Counted from the stretch's first letter, positions 12,045 to 24,430 are shown. The stretch is DNA of 64,000 bases from Phragmites australis (GCF_958298935.1 NC_084929.1:2480001-2544000); one strand, 5' to 3'. Numbers and translations are program-made. The notes: generated by a model not told the origin, from the sequence alone.

Positions 12045-12994
12045 GGGGCCTAGTATACATCAGCAGCCGAGCATGGGATCCCGATTCCCGACCCAAGAAG
12101 CAAGCAGTCGAGCAGAGGATTGGGGAGGGGAGGGGAGGTAATACGAGAGGAGAGAGAGTGAGAGTTGGTGAGGTGGGAGACTCGATTTAGAGACACGTGC
12201 GCCGGGGTGGCAACGGTAGGGAGGTCAGGGAAGGAGAACAGAAGAGGATGCTGTCTGCTGGAGAAGGAAGAAGAGTGTGGAGTGTGAGTGGGTGGGCAGT
12301 TGGCGACTGGGGAGTGTGAGTGCCGTGGCTGCTTCCCTTGGCCTGCGCGTCATCCACCCCATCAGTCGTGGACGGGCGCTGGACAGAGAGGCTGGCAGGG
12401 ATCCAGCCAGCTAGTGCGGTGGTGCCGGCTGCCGCTGCCGCTGCCGCTGCCGTGTCGTTCTGCGGCGGTGCCCCGTGCCAATCCCTCTCCTACCACTGCC
12501 GCTGCAGCCTGCAGCCGGACTCCAACGGTAGCAAACGCCATTGCCGTTGGCACGTCGCGTCGCACACGGCCTGGCCCTGATTTTCATACAATATAATAGT
12601 AAGTAATCCACTGGATCGGCCTGGCTCTGATTTCCATTCCAAACCACACACTCATCAGTACGTACGCCGTTGCCGATGCATTAGCCGGCACACTCCATCA
12701 CCTATCTCACGCATCATTCTGAATGCCAGCACGGATCCGGATCTATACAAAACTTCCAGCTGGTGATAGAAAAATGATCGATCTGTGCACGAAATTAGAG
12801 TGTCTATCAAGGAAGGTCCAAAGGTTGATCTTCACATCTCAGCAAGTCATTCCATGTCGCATATACACATACACATGCGCATACACAAGGGTTGAACAAC
12901 TGCAGGTGACAGGAGACCCGTAATGATTTTGTTGGCAGCAATCCACCTTGGTTTGTTAATTCAACCGCGATCTGAGTTCGATTAACTACTACTA
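12045..12994. other. LecRK upstream region
   Basis: This region holds the presumed promoter and 5' UTR of the LecRK gene. It is purine-rich at 12100-12290 on the plus strand and has a CTGCCG repeat at about 12428-12454. I see no coding exon. Confidence 0.5.
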
Positions 12995-13218
12995 CCTCTA
13001 TTTTTAAATAATTGACAATTTTAACTTTGAGTTCATGCCTTGACCAATGATTTTTAACAAATACATAAGCAAATAGTTGAAACTATGTTTAAAGTACTTT
13101 TAGTCGTAAATTTAACGATACCATATCTATTTTACTTCATTAAATATTTTATAATGTGTTGTTGGTCAAAGTGCGAATGACCAAGTCAAAATTATCAGTT
13201 ATTTAAAAACGGATGGAG
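12995..13218. mobile_element. Stowaway-type MITE
   Basis: This 224-bp AT-rich element is flanked by TA on both sides. The inverted ends are CCTCTATTTTTAAATAATTG on the left and, as reverse complement, CTCCATCCGTTTTTAAATAA on the right. It is non-coding. Stowaway MITEs are mobilised by Tc1/mariner transposases. Confidence 0.8.
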
Positions 13219-14754
13219 TAATTTGTTAGGAGCATAATCGCAATCAGGCCGATCTGCTCCAGATTAGTACACTGAACTCATCAGCTCTCTCTGCCAACCA
13301 TAATAATCCCTAGTATTTTTTCATTCTTTGAGGTGGCCGCTAGTGTTACTGCAACGAATAAGTGAGTGATCGATACTGATAGCAGCACGAGCTCCAAAAC
13401 TTAGCCATGCCACATGCTGTATCGTCTATCGAGACGATGCGACTGCTTACCATGCAGCCGCACGCCTCGCCATTTTTGGGCTAGGCATCTATCTCTGCAT
13501 CAGCTGCAGGGTCACAGGCTCACAGAAATGAGACAGCTTGACGCATTTCTGATGGAGGAGACATTTTGTTCCAGCTCCTCTTCACCACTTCGATATCGCA
13601 ATTATATTCGCTCACTAATTTAGTCCACAAGAAAAATGATGAGCGACGACAAGAGGAACCCACTCCGCTCTGCATCTCATCTCCGACGATAGTCCGGCCC
13701 ACCGGCGTTGAGAATAATGGAAGAAGACCATGACGGCAAGGTTGGCATTCCTTGCAAGCTAGTTAAAAAGGGCCCCAAAAAAGAATACTCCATACATGAC
13801 TGCACGATATGTCGATGGATTTATACTATAACAACAAAACAAGTGTTGGTATCTCAATGGACCCTTGCGAAGCATACCTGCATGCTTCAAGCGTACTCAA
13901 TCTTGTCGAGAGGGCAGCAAGCCGGGACTAAAATTTCAGCGAAATTTTGCGGATCTTGAGAATTTTGGAGGAGACGAAATATCTAACTCCGAATTATTCT
14001 TTCGGTGGCATGTGATCGAAATTTTAGTGAATTTCATGAATTATGATTTTTTTCGCTGATGAATGAAAAAAATGTAAAACAAAATTAAAATCCCTGACAG
14101 CTAAGTAGTTGTCTAGCTCTCATTGCTTCCTCGCTTTGTCATACATACATCAATGCCTAATCCTCTTGGCTTTAGTTTGCTAAGTAATTGTCTGCGAACT
14201 TTGCATGCGGGTATTAAGTGCAAACAGGTCACGGCACGCTTGGGTGCTCATCACATCTGGTTCGAAGACGATGATTAACGCAGCTAGAGAAAATCCAAAA
14301 TCCCATCCAAATCCAAACAAAGAAACCCAATTCAAATCCATTGCGAAGCAATATATACCTTGATCACATTGCCAAGCATTTTGAACATGTTAGCAAAACT
14401 CGTATATCAGGTTCTAAGCATTCGACTTTGCTAATTAAGAAAATGGGAGAAACCAACGGTGCAAGTGACAAATCTAATTAGGTGAGTGATCTTGAAATAA
14501 GAAAGGCCCAATGCAATTAGGTGAGGAGGGAAGACCAACCAAAGAGAAGAAAAAGAAGAAGAAGAAGAAGGGATCTGACCAAACCACCGGGATCCCCGGA
14601 TTTCATCGTTGTCATGTCCCATGCGTCAGTGATGAAGTTACTGTGACTTCGACGTTGTATGATGTCATTTTGTTGTATATTTGCACCGACTTCTATACAT
14701 ATACATGAAAAAAAAAGAAATAAAAAAGAAAAGAAGAAAGCTAGGCAGGCCCAT
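13219..14754. other. AT-rich intergenic DNA, nothing recognised
   Basis: No gene is apparent. Around 13925-14100 there is degenerate sequence built of GAAATTTT and TTTCATGAATT words, similar to sequence at 56580-57050. This suggests a dispersed repeat. Confidence 0.4.
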
Positions 14755-17250
14755 TTCTTTTAGGCCAGCCCAGGCTCTCTCCTCCCCCTTCTCTTCTGTC
14801 GGTCCGAGCAGGCCCAACCCCCTTTCCCTTCTCTTCTCCCTGTCGTGTGGCCTAGCCTAGTCGGCCGGCCTCCTTCTCCCGCACTGAACCGGCCTGGCCC
14901 AGTCACCCCCTCTCCTCCTTATCCCGTCAACCGAGCTGCCCTAGGGGGCGGCCGACTCCTGTTTCTTTTCCTTGTCGCATGCGTCGCCTTGCCCACGGCA
15001 CGTGCCAGATCATGCCGCCCCTTCCTAGGCCCAAGCTGCATGGTCGTTGCGCGCTCCTCTCCCCTTCTCCTCCGGTTGGTGGACCGCCGCTACCACATCC
15101 TTTCCTCAATCAATTCATCCACATGCTTATCTCTTCCCATCCCTATCTCTTCCCCAAAACCCGAGCGCCTTCGATCTGATAACTTCGCAAAGGAAAACCC
15201 CTAGCCACCGCTATAAGAGGCTGGGAGGGGGTGCCCGTGGAGGAGGAGGAGGCAACAAAGAGAGGGGGCCGGATCCAAGAGAATAGATATATATATATAG
15301 AGAGAGAGCCACCGCCACTTCAATCCACTACTTCAATCCACGCCTTTGTGTCGTGGCTGTGCGCAAGCAGGTGTTTACGCCAGTTGGCCTTGCGCCGCTC
15401 CGTGCGAGCAGGTGGCGCCGGCCGGCCTTGCGCCGCGCCATGCGAGCAGGTGGTTCTTTTTTCTGTGATGGTGTCCGACCAGCCCTCATGTCGCGTTCGT
15501 GGAGGCTATGCTGTGTGCTTTGGCCGGTGGTTCTTTGCTCTATGGTGGTGATTCGGCCGGCCTTTGTTGCCGCGACCATGTGATACAAGTGTGTTCCGAC
15601 TGGTCTTCGTGCCGTGGCCGTCGAGTTGGGTTTCGGCCGACACTCGCGTTGTGGCCGTGGAGTGTGGGCCGCTGCTGTGCGAGCTGCTGTTGGTTCCTTT
15701 CTAATTCATGTGGGTCTCTGGCCATGTGTGTCCCGTGTTGCACGAGCGTGTTGATTTTTGCTTTGGCACGGCTGGCTTCGTGCTGTGATCGTTGAATTTG
15801 GTTTTGTCTCTGGCCGTCCGTGCCTCCGTGCCGTGAGAGCGCGTCGAGTTTGATTTTACTTAGGTTGGAATGCATGTATGCCTTGCCGTTGGGATGATCT
15901 ATATGGCCTTTGCCGTGTGTACGCGCTACTGACAGGGTGGGCCATGTCGCTAGTGGCTTGCTGCTAGTTGGGTGGGCTGTGCCGCCATGCGTGTATGCCT
16001 CACGAGTTTTCAGCTATGCCATTGAGTTGGCATCCATGCGTGTGCTCCGACCGGCCTAGTGAAGATGTATTCCGCTGTGTTGAGATGCTTTGGCCAGATT
16101 TGTGGTTGTTGTCTTCAGGATACTTGCGGGCATGTGTTTGTGATGGTGTTTTGATGATCTTTGCTGCACTCTGGTTAGTGTATGTTGGTCACGCTGTTGA
16201 TATGTCCATGCTAGACATTAACGCGTTGGCGTGTTTGGGACATCAGGCCAGTGCTTTGGTATTTCCTTCTTCGTCAACAGATTCTGGGCACTATTGTTGT
16301 ATTTGGTTGCCTATTCTTAGGTGACTGATGGTGTTAACCCTTTGTTGTCCAGTTATTAACCATTTGTTACTGCCTTAAAGGAAATTGTTGTCTGTTACCT
16401 GTGGCTATCCTGTTATGATAGCTCGGTTTAGTTGGCTATTGCTTTAGTAATGAATGGGTTTGAACTATGGTTGATGGCGGTTTGATGAGGGATGGTGGCT
16501 GTGGGTTTGGTCTCCTGCTATCATCAGTCTTGTTGAGTTGTTACTAGTAATGCTCATTTATCTGATGATTGATGGTAATAAAGTTGAGGCTGTGGCTCTT
16601 GCTTTCTCTAAGGGATTGATGGTTGCTTGTTGCCTTTGAGTTAACTAATGATGACAGTGAGGCTAAAGGGGGAATGTTGCCTATGTTGCCGAGACCAATG
16701 ATGCTAGGGCTGAGGTCAAGGGAGGGTTTAGTGTGGCTAAGCCGATTGCTGGGCTCCTGGGTAATGCTGGTTGTAGCTATACGAGACGTCGTGCCCCTAA
16801 CCTTTCTCTCCCGTCTTATATATGTCACCTAAGGCCGAGGCCGAGGCCGATGATGAGGGATTGTACAGATTCTGAGGCTGAGGCTATTCAGCCGACGATG
16901 ACCCGAAATATATAAACAGGACATAAAGCTAATGCTAGACTGTTTATCCCATCTTTTCCTTTTATTTATTATCTAATACTCACTCTGCTTTATATTTGAT
17001 GCGTGTGTCTACAACCTTACAAACTCAAAGATGACCTGACGACGATCAGCAGCAGCTTAATTGGAGGTTGTTCGAGAAGCCGGACGTAATTAACCAGAGG
17101 TCTTGCGAGACCATGGGAACTAGAATTAGCAATCGCCAGAAGAAAAATAGTCAGTAGCGTGTGCGTATGTGTGTATGTGTGAGATATTGTACCTATGTAA
17201 CTGTACTTTATGATTTCAATAATGAATGAATAAATTACACATTTTAATTA
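14755..17250 (+). mobile_element. Probable retrotransposon-like or otherwise repetitive GC-rich sequence, not classified
   Basis: A pyrimidine-rich, GGCCCA-rich leader (14755-15180) is followed by TATA-like DNA, a purine-rich block and 1.5 kb of G/T-rich sequence full of repeated words such as GCGAGCAGGTGG. Near 17180-17235 it ends with AATGAATGAATAAATT. Layout and composition resemble the GC-rich block at 24431-25570. I found no matching pair of LTRs, primer site or polyprotein, so the class remains open. It could also be a non-coding transcription unit. Confidence 0.35.
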
Positions 17251-18938
17251 CATTTTATCTTATATTCTTTCGTATACGTTGATATACTGGTACATCCATG
17301 ATACATATATAATTATATAATACAACAGTTCGAATACATAAAATGACATGTTTCTAATGAGCAAAACAGACGTACGTCAAGGGCTCCCGGTCCCTGAACA
17401 AATGCCTCCCATCTGCCATCAAGCCAAGGGCATGTGAAGGAGGAGAAAAAGGAGGCAGCTGGGCCCACGACGCAGAGGGATAACCCAAGCAGCGAACGCT
17501 GGTCCTTCACTTCCTTGGCTCCTTGCTCACGTGGCGTAGATCGAAAAGCTGAAATTGCCATCAACTTCTAGGTTATGCTTGTGTGTCCTCACATGCCAAT
17601 ATTTTTTATCAGGATTGCAAATGGTAGCGGAAAAGAGGAAATTCATAATGGTCTCTGGGCATCCATCGAAAGCCAATTCAAGAGAGAGAGAGAGAGAGAG
17701 AGAGAAAAGAGTTTTGGTTTGCTGGTGAGACCATGACATGTAGATTCCCATTCTTTTTCGCGTTTAGTTAGCAGTCGAAAATGGGCGCATGACATATTGG
17801 AAAATTCATGATGGATTCCCAGGGTAGAGAACATCCGGAACACAACACACACACACCTCTCAGCTCTCAGGCCCACTCCAATTCAAACCAAAAAGACCCC
17901 AGGCCCACAGCCCAGTCGAACAGCTTATAGAGGTTGTATCGCAGCCCAGCCCAGATAGGGGTGGAGTGTGCAGCCCATCAGACAGTAAGCCAGGCCCATG
18001 CCCAAAATTCGAACCCCGGATTCCCGAAGCCCGATCCCTGGAGGTTCTTTAATTTATATATTTTTATTTTTTAATATTTGCAAAAAATACATGATCGTTT
18101 TAACAAATTGCAAGAATAGGCTATTGTCACCTGTTCATCGGGCTAGAGCAAGAACGGATGACACATTGTAAGTCCCGCCAGTCAGTAGATTAAAAAATGC
18201 GAAAACTACGGTAAGGCAACGTGTCGCCTGTTTAGCTTTGTACAGAAGCAGAACGAGCGAATCAATATCCTAAAAAGGTGTTGCCCACACAGTAGACCAC
18301 CACAGATATACATGCTTGTGATGCTTAATTTCACTCTACTGCTTTTTCATGGTAACTATTACCGGCTAGCTCATTGTCTTGTTGGCTGAAAATAATTCCC
18401 AATGGGTCAACTCAACTGAAATTGTCTATCTGCGTGAGTCTGAATTGAACCGGCCTCTAACACTAGAAAGCTATGATCTGCACATAAAACCCTGCTTCAA
18501 GTACATAGACAGGCATGCCTGTAACAGATATATAGTTCGAAGCCACATGAAATAATTAACTGGTGCTTATTTACAGTTAGATATATTATGACACACACTT
18601 CAATATTGAGTTGCAGCACCCAGTCAAACCATATAATATAGCACACAATACATTGATCAGAAGTCAAATGTGCGCACAAGCATCGCACTTATTACATGAA
18701 ACCATGCATGCAGCATGATGCATGGTCCAGAGGAAAGCCACACAAATCCAAATCTGTGAGCATAGACACAATCATGATGCTCAATCACCATCACACATGT
18801 AGAACATAGTAAACAGATCGACACGCTCACTCGACACACATGCAGAATATAGCATGAGCAATAGACAAAAACACACAATTGCAAACCACACGAGCACACA
18901 CAAATTAAACTATGATGAAAGGAGATGCTCCTCCAGTG
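17251..18938. other. NLR 3' flank and intergenic DNA
   Basis: This stretch holds an (AG)12 microsatellite at about 17681-17704 and AT-rich DNA with a possible degenerate Mutator-type end at about 18050-18240. No gene is recognised. Confidence 0.45.
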
Positions 18939-21900
18939 TCAAACCTTGTTCTTCTTCCAAAATAATAAGGGGAATCTTGCATCATCGTCCTCTTCTGGCG
19001 CGTTTCCTGTTTCTTGTTCTTGATTTTCTGGTTTCTTGAGTTTAAAATCATATTTGTCTTTATGCTTTTTAATCTCTTCTTCCACCTCGTTAGGGACATG
19101 GTCACCGGTGAGCTCAAGCTCCTTCAATCTCGGAAGTTTGCAGATACCAGAGAGAGACTCCATGTTGGTGAATGACCAGGAGATTTTCTTGAGCATAGGA
19201 GCAGATCCACCAGTGAAGTTGATGTTTGTAATGGCCGAACAGTAAACAATAAGAAGGTTGAGCTTTGGAAACTCGCTTTCGTTGAAGGTAAGCTTGCTTT
19301 CGACGTAAGACTTGTCCAAGAGTACTAAGCAGCGCATGTTTGGTTTCTTGGCGAGGATTTGTATATCACCTTGCCTCAGAAAGGTATCCTGAAGAGTCAC
19401 CTTGGTTATTTGTTTGGCCGTATCAAAAAATGAAAGCAATCTGCTGTTGTTCTTCAACTCGAGCTCCTCCAGTTTTGGAAGGCTTTCGACTCCAGAAAGA
19501 GACTTCAGGTCGCCCGTCAAGGACAAAACAATCTTTTCAAGCTCCGGAGCTGCTTCAATTTCAAAAGTGATTTCAGTCAAGTTGGAGCCCTCAACAAGAA
19601 AGTATTTGAGCTTTTGGAATTCACCCTTCTTGAAGGTGAGGTTTCTCTCGGTGCATTCAATGTGTTGGAGCCTGACACAGCATAACTTGGGAAGCTTGGC
19701 GAGGACCAACAGATCCTTATGGTTCAGCCTGGTGCGAGTTAGAGTTACCTTGTTCAGTTGATTACCACCATCGTCTTTGACCAACAATGGAAGAAGCGCC
19801 CCTCTTTCTGTGGTTCCGCTGATGCTTAGGCTCTCAAGAAGCTTGGGAGAGCATTTCAAGCGAGAGCACATATAATCTGGGAACTCTCCGATGGAAGGAT
19901 TACCCTCGAGTCTGGTTGTGGGAAGAGTGATTGACAGAGACTGGAGGCACTCATGCAGGTCACTGATTGTTCGGAACAAATTCCAAAAGTGACTGTTCTT
20001 GTCATCAATAACCACACCGAGCTTCCTAAGCTGCCATAACTTTCTAATGTCTTTCAAATCTCGACTATTCCATGTCTTGACATTGGATAGTACCTCCATG
20101 TTTACCATTTTCTCGATCTTTTCAGGAATTCGGACACTGGAGAATTCCTCATCCCCGATGGCTGGATTAATGCGACCAGCTAGCAGACGCTTTAGCTTTA
20201 GGAGCATGACACTTCTTGTTGCAAACTCAGGCACCTTGGTCTGCCGAATATCCAATACCTCTAGCTCACGGAGGTTGTTGATTTCATTGGGCAGGTGGGT
20301 AACATCTGTTCTCCTTAGGCTTAGATACTTGAGTAGTAATATCTTGCTGCAGATGTCCTTCAAGTAGTGCCGGTTCTTCTTGAAGCAACGACAACCTTCT
20401 AGATCTAGCACCTTGAGCTGGGACACCTGGGATGATTCATGTAGTATCCTTTTAAAGAACTTATCGATTGTGTCAGAGGCGCGGAGATGGATATCGTTGA
20501 AAATGGAGAAGTGGCGAACCAAGTGATGTGACAAGCGTGTCTCCACAGTGCGCTGTTTCTTGGCGACCTTTGTAATGAATTCATGAACTAGATCATCCAC
20601 TATGCAGCTCTTGACCTTTCCCGTAGCACCAATATCAGCAGGATAAACAAGCCATCGGTCGATGAGTGCGTCAAAACATCGGTCGGCTTGGCGCACTGAA
20701 CTGGACCAGCGCCAGTCTTCCGTAGTTATCAGTCCTTCTACAACCCATCGTCCTATCAAGGTTGACCGCCTGATTTTCTCTCCTCGAGGGAAGATAGCTA
20801 GGTACAATAAGCAAGACTTGTATTCTTTAGGAAGGTGGTTGTAGGAGAACTTGAACATCTTTTTAGCAATGCTGCCCAATGATTTTTGGGGAACCACCTG
20901 CAGGGTGCTGTGCAGCTTGCGCAGCTCTTGTTTGCTCATCTTGGGGTTGGCGTACAAAGCATGAGCGAAGATCTTCATGCAGAATTCATGAGGCTCACAC
21001 TTGTTCAAGATGGCACGATAAATCTGGGAATTTGGATTGTTGTCTTCATGCATCTGGTTGCCCGTAAGCTGGAGTACAATATCATGGTAGAGGCCGACAA
21101 GAGAACAGTCCAAAGGCTCCTGCAGTGGATAGCAATATTCTTTGGCCTGTTGAGTGTTCTTTGAGGCGGTCACGATCACTGCACCAGCGACGCAGCCCAA
21201 CAGGCTCAAAGCATTTCTGGTCTCCTCGCATTCCAATACATAGTTCTGATTGGTTTTGATGATGATTAATGTCCTTTCATGCTTCAAATGATCTTTATTA
21301 ATCTTGTCCACGATCCCTTTGATCACGAGCTGCTCTTTAATCTCCCTCCGGATTTCTTCGATCTTCTTTTTGGTTTCTTCAATAGTAGCATTTCTTTGAT
21401 CCTCATCCAATGTTGTCGTTGTGGTCTTGTTTGTGGCTTGCTTGGTGTCTTGCTCCTGGGTCTGCCGGGCCTTGCTGTTGCTGGTCGTCGGCAACACCTC
21501 CCGCAGGATCTCTAGCTTAACCTTGTCAATAATTTCTTTGATTTGATCATCGCCCAATCTAGTTGTGCTAGTGGTGGCGGTGATCTTTGTGGCTTGCTTG
21601 GTGTCTTGCTCCTGGGCCTGCAAGGGCTTGCTGTTGCTGGTCGTCGGGAACGCCTCCCGCAGGATGTGTTCATATTGGGCATAATGGAGAGGAATCAGGG
21701 CCGCTTGCTGCTTTTCGCATGCTTCTTGTTCTTCTTCTACTACTATTTCCATATGCTCTTTAAGCTTCTCTGCTGTTTTCTGGATGATATCGTTGCACAA
21801 TGCTAATGTATGGTCTTGTTCAGCCGCCGCCGCCGCCGCAGCTGACTTGAGCAGCAGGAGGAGTGCGCCTAAGGCTTGCTTGTCCAGCTGGACATCCTTC

Positions 21901-22973
21901 ATTTGATCCACGCTCAGCTTCAGCAGGTCGACCTCCACTTCTGGAATCGCGCTCTTGATCTTTTCAATCTTGTCGTCAACTTTCATTTCTCTGATATTTC
22001 CCTGGATTGCATCAATCAGAGCAGTTTTGTTCCGGAGAATTACCTTTCTTCTTTTGCGCTCAGCTCGCCAATCATTGCCTTGCAGCTCCTCTTCCTCGCC
22101 TTGACCCGATTTGGCACGCTCGAGCTCCCTTAGGATGTAGTAGAGAATGTCCTGGGGTTGTGGCGATCGATAAGAAAAGTGCACCGCCGGGATGTCGACC
22201 AAGACACTGCGTTGGAAATGGGTCTTCGCCACAGCCAAAGCTTCATTCGCAAGAGCGCCGGCATCCTTTGCATTCGGTGCCACAATGGCGATGGAGGGTA
22301 TTGATCCCGTCGCTGCTCCGGTGTTGCCTCTCTCAACTTTCTTCATCCACTCGACTAGCTTCCTCTCAAGGTAGTCGTCCAAAGTGGGAAGCTCAAAAAA
22401 GGCTCTGCTTGGACGATCAGAATGATGGGTTACCGTTGTCACCTCTTGATTGTCACCGTCTTCTTCATCGTCTTCTGCAGGTGAAGGTGCGGCCGACGAC
22501 AATGGCGCCGTCGACGACTGCCCCGCCACCTCCTTCTCCTTCGCCGGGACCTCCACGCCGTATCTCAACCGCCGCTCGCCGACGTCGCGCGCCCGCTCCT
22601 TGAGCTCGCGCAGCTGTTCAGCTGCGCGGTGCTGCGCGACCATCTTCCGCAGGAACCATGGGGCCCACAGGAGGTAGCGCCAGAGGCCGCCCTTGGCGAG
22701 GTGGATGTCGGGATTGCCGCGGTACAGGTAGAGGTCGATGCAGTTGTTGCAGTCCTGGGCGAGGAGCCGGACCTGGTTCATCCACGTGCGGACCTGCTCG
22801 TCGTGCTCGCCGCGGGGGGGCGCCGTCCGGGCCAGGTGCAGCAGGAAGCTGTTCATGCTCTCCATCTCCTCCTTGATGAACTGCACGTCGCCCCGGACGC
22901 CGCGTAGCAGCCGCGTCTCGTTCCGGATGACTCCCAGCAGGGAGGTCACGGCGCCCGACGCGAGCTCAGCCAT
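18939..22973 (-). CDS. Non-canonical CC-NLR-like protein with degenerate NB-ARC and a long central insertion
   Basis: This single-exon gene encodes 1344 residues and has the architecture of a plant intracellular immune receptor. An Rx-type N-terminal helical domain (about 1-140) is followed by an acidic linker. The region 226-262 sits where the P-loop should be but reads IAIVAPNAKDAGAL, with no GxGGxGKT. A charged helical insertion (about 285-560) contains an Ala tract and an internal duplication. Residues 567-605 sit at the kinase-2/RNBS-B place: LIIIKTNQNYV has no Asp-Asp, and GAVIVTASKN looks like RNBS-B. Residues 720-750 are a good RNBS-D/winged-helix match, CLLYLAIFP. At the MHD site the sequence is IVDDLVHEF. 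From about 840 on lie irregular leucine-rich repeats such as LKYLSLRRTDVTHLP. ATP binding is doubtful. The frame is intact, which argues for a maintained gene rather than a pseudogene. I believe similar proteins exist in other grasses, but could not search. Confidence 0.85.
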   Translation of the reverse strand: MAELASGAVTSLLGVIRNETRLLRGVRGDVQFIKEEMESMNSFLLHLARTAPPRGEHDEQVRTWMNQVRLLAQDCNNCIDLYLYRGNPDIHLAKGGLWRYLLWAPWFLRKMVAQHRAAEQLRELKERARDVGERRLRYGVEVPAKEKEVAGQSSTAPLSSAAPSPAEDDEEDGDNQEVTTVTHHSDRPSRAFFELPTLDDYLERKLVEWMKKVERGNTGAATGSIPSIAIVAPNAKDAGALANEALAVAKTHFQRSVLVDIPAVHFSYRSPQPQDILYYILRELERAKSGQGEEEELQGNDWRAERKRRKVILRNKTALIDAIQGNIREMKVDDKIEKIKSAIPEVEVDLLKLSVDQMKDVQLDKQALGALLLLLKSAAAAAAAEQDHTLALCNDIIQKTAEKLKEHMEIVVEEEQEACEKQQAALIPLHYAQYEHILREAFPTTSNSKPLQAQEQDTKQATKITATTSTTRLGDDQIKEIIDKVKLEILREVLPTTSNSKARQTQEQDTKQATNKTTTTTLDEDQRNATIEETKKKIEEIRREIKEQLVIKGIVDKINKDHLKHERTLIIIKTNQNYVLECEETRNALSLLGCVAGAVIVTASKNTQQAKEYCYPLQEPLDCSLVGLYHDIVLQLTGNQMHEDNNPNSQIYRAILNKCEPHEFCMKIFAHALYANPKMSKQELRKLHSTLQVVPQKSLGSIAKKMFKFSYNHLPKEYKSCLLYLAIFPRGEKIRRSTLIGRWVVEGLITTEDWRWSSSVRQADRCFDALIDRWLVYPADIGATGKVKSCIVDDLVHEFITKVAKKQRTVETRLSHHLVRHFSIFNDIHLRASDTIDKFFKRILHESSQVSQLKVLDLEGCRCFKKNRHYLKDICSKILLLKYLSLRRTDVTHLPNEINNLRELEVLDIRQTKVPEFATRSVMLLKLKRLLAGRINPAIGDEEFSSVRIPEKIEKMVNMEVLSNVKTWNSRDLKDIRKLWQLRKLGVVIDDKNSHFWNLFRTISDLHECLQSLSITLPTTRLEGNPSIGEFPDYMCSRLKCSPKLLESLSISGTTERGALLPLLVKDDGGNQLNKVTLTRTRLNHKDLLVLAKLPKLCCVRLQHIECTERNLTFKKGEFQKLKYFLVEGSNLTEITFEIEAAPELEKIVLSLTGDLKSLSGVESLPKLEELELKNNSRLLSFFDTAKQITKVTLQDTFLRQGDIQILAKKPNMRCLVLLDKSYVESKLTFNESEFPKLNLLIVYCSAITNINFTGGSAPMLKKISWSFTNMESLSGICKLPRLKELELTGDHVPNEVEEEIKKHKDKYDFKLKKPENQEQETGNAPEEDDDARFPLLFWKKNKV
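21432..21665 (-). repeat. Internal 156-bp duplication in the NLR insertion
   Basis: Residues about 437-462 and 489-514 are near-copies that share PTTSNSK, QEQDTKQAT and a preceding ILRE. They are offset by 52 residues (156 bp), so the frame is kept. Confidence 0.85.
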
Positions 22974-24430
22974 CGCTCGCTCCCTCTCCCTCCGCCGGAC
23001 GGCCGGACAGCCGGACGGGAGCTGGTGTATCTTGTTCAGTTAGTTTAGCGGTGGCAGGCTAGGGTGGCCATGGCCATGCATTCGATCAACAGACATGCAT
23101 GTGTCGTGTGTGCGTGGGTAGGCGGCGGAAGGACTTCCCTTCTTCAGATGCATGCTACGTACGCAAGTGAAACCGCCAAGGCAAGTATCAGATCAGATCA
23201 GATCAGCTGCAGGTCCTTGTTTCTTTCTTGACAACTTTAATTTTATGCAGGGCCTTCATGATGAGGTAACATAGAGCGTAGGGTCACTTCGCTAAAGAAT
23301 TAAAGTAGTTAACCAGACTGATGCTAGATTACAAACATACGAAATCTCACACTCCGTCTTTATCGATCCGACAAAAGGTAAATCAGGTTAGGGATGCCTT
23401 TGATCCCTAGCTTCATTTGATCACCCGATTCCATATCCTCTTTACGGTTTTGCCATGGGAACTTGTATTCCACGCACAAGTCGCGGCGATTCTTCCTGCT
23501 CGATCGTGTCCCGTTCCATTTTGCCCCGGCCCCTTGTCGTAACCCGTTGATAGCTCAATTACTTGAGTAGGATCGATTACGCGCAAGACAGACAATTAGG
23601 CAATTAGAGAGGTGAATGATTGTGAAAACTAAATTTAATTTTCAACGCCCTAACAAAAACTCAATTTATTCTCATAATTAGTTCTAGGGGACTACTATCA
23701 TATCATAAAAATAATATATAGAAAGTTCCAACGGTCCGATTACTCTCAAATTTTAACTGTAGAAACTAGACAACGATATGAAACTATTCTAATAAAAATA
23801 AAGTAAATCGGGTTTCTGGATCAAGAATTACAATTTTTGCAAACAAACTGTGACAGATGATGATGAAAATAGATTAAACTCTAATTTCATGATTATGCAA
23901 GAATTTTAAAAAAATCATCCAATCAAACTTTTTAAAACTTTACCTTATGCTCTAGGATAATTTCAGTGGATCAAACTATACAACTGCATTTTGACACAGT
24001 ATGCACCTCGTACGTACAAATGTCTTCACATGCATAATTTGGACATACATACTCGTTAGTATTTTTTTTGAAAATTTTAGTTTAAATTATACATAATTTT
24101 TAGTGAATCCAATTAAAATGGGTTGCACATGAATTTTGAAACATGTACAATTTTTTTATAATTTTTAAATAACAGAAGATCACTGTTTTAACATGGAAGA
24201 TTAAAAAAAATAAAGCTAATGAGTACTGTTCACACAGGGCTAATAAGTACTATTCGCATAAGGGGCTAACCGTCAAAGGGCTGTAAGGCCCATCAGAGAG
24301 CGGTAGGGGTTAACACTACCATGGTGGGCAACTGCTTACCGGAACTAATTGTCTCATGAGAGAGCGATAAATGGTTATTTTTGTAAATCTTTTCATTCGA
24401 AATATATTTATTTAAATATATTAAAAAACC
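22974..24430. other. NLR upstream region and AT-rich DNA; Mutator-like end fragment at about 24190-24430
   Basis: The promoter side of the NLR has a (GATCA) run near 23188. From 23600 the DNA is AT-rich and non-coding. At 24240-24430 the words GGGCTGTAAGGCCC and AGAGAGCGGTAGGGGTTA, then TTTGTAAATC and an AT tail, resemble the ends of the Mutator-like element at 25571-30977. I read this as the fragment of a related element. Confidence 0.4.

Noticed and set aside
10398..12053. 551-codon plus-strand frame opposite the LecRK gene
   Set aside because: It is a shadow of the GC-rich minus-strand gene, Arg/Gly/His-rich with no domain.
18045..24430. Idea that the NLR is carried inside a MULE between ends at about 18050 and 24430
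   Set aside because: The two AT-rich ends do not pair convincingly as inverted repeats and no target duplication was found.
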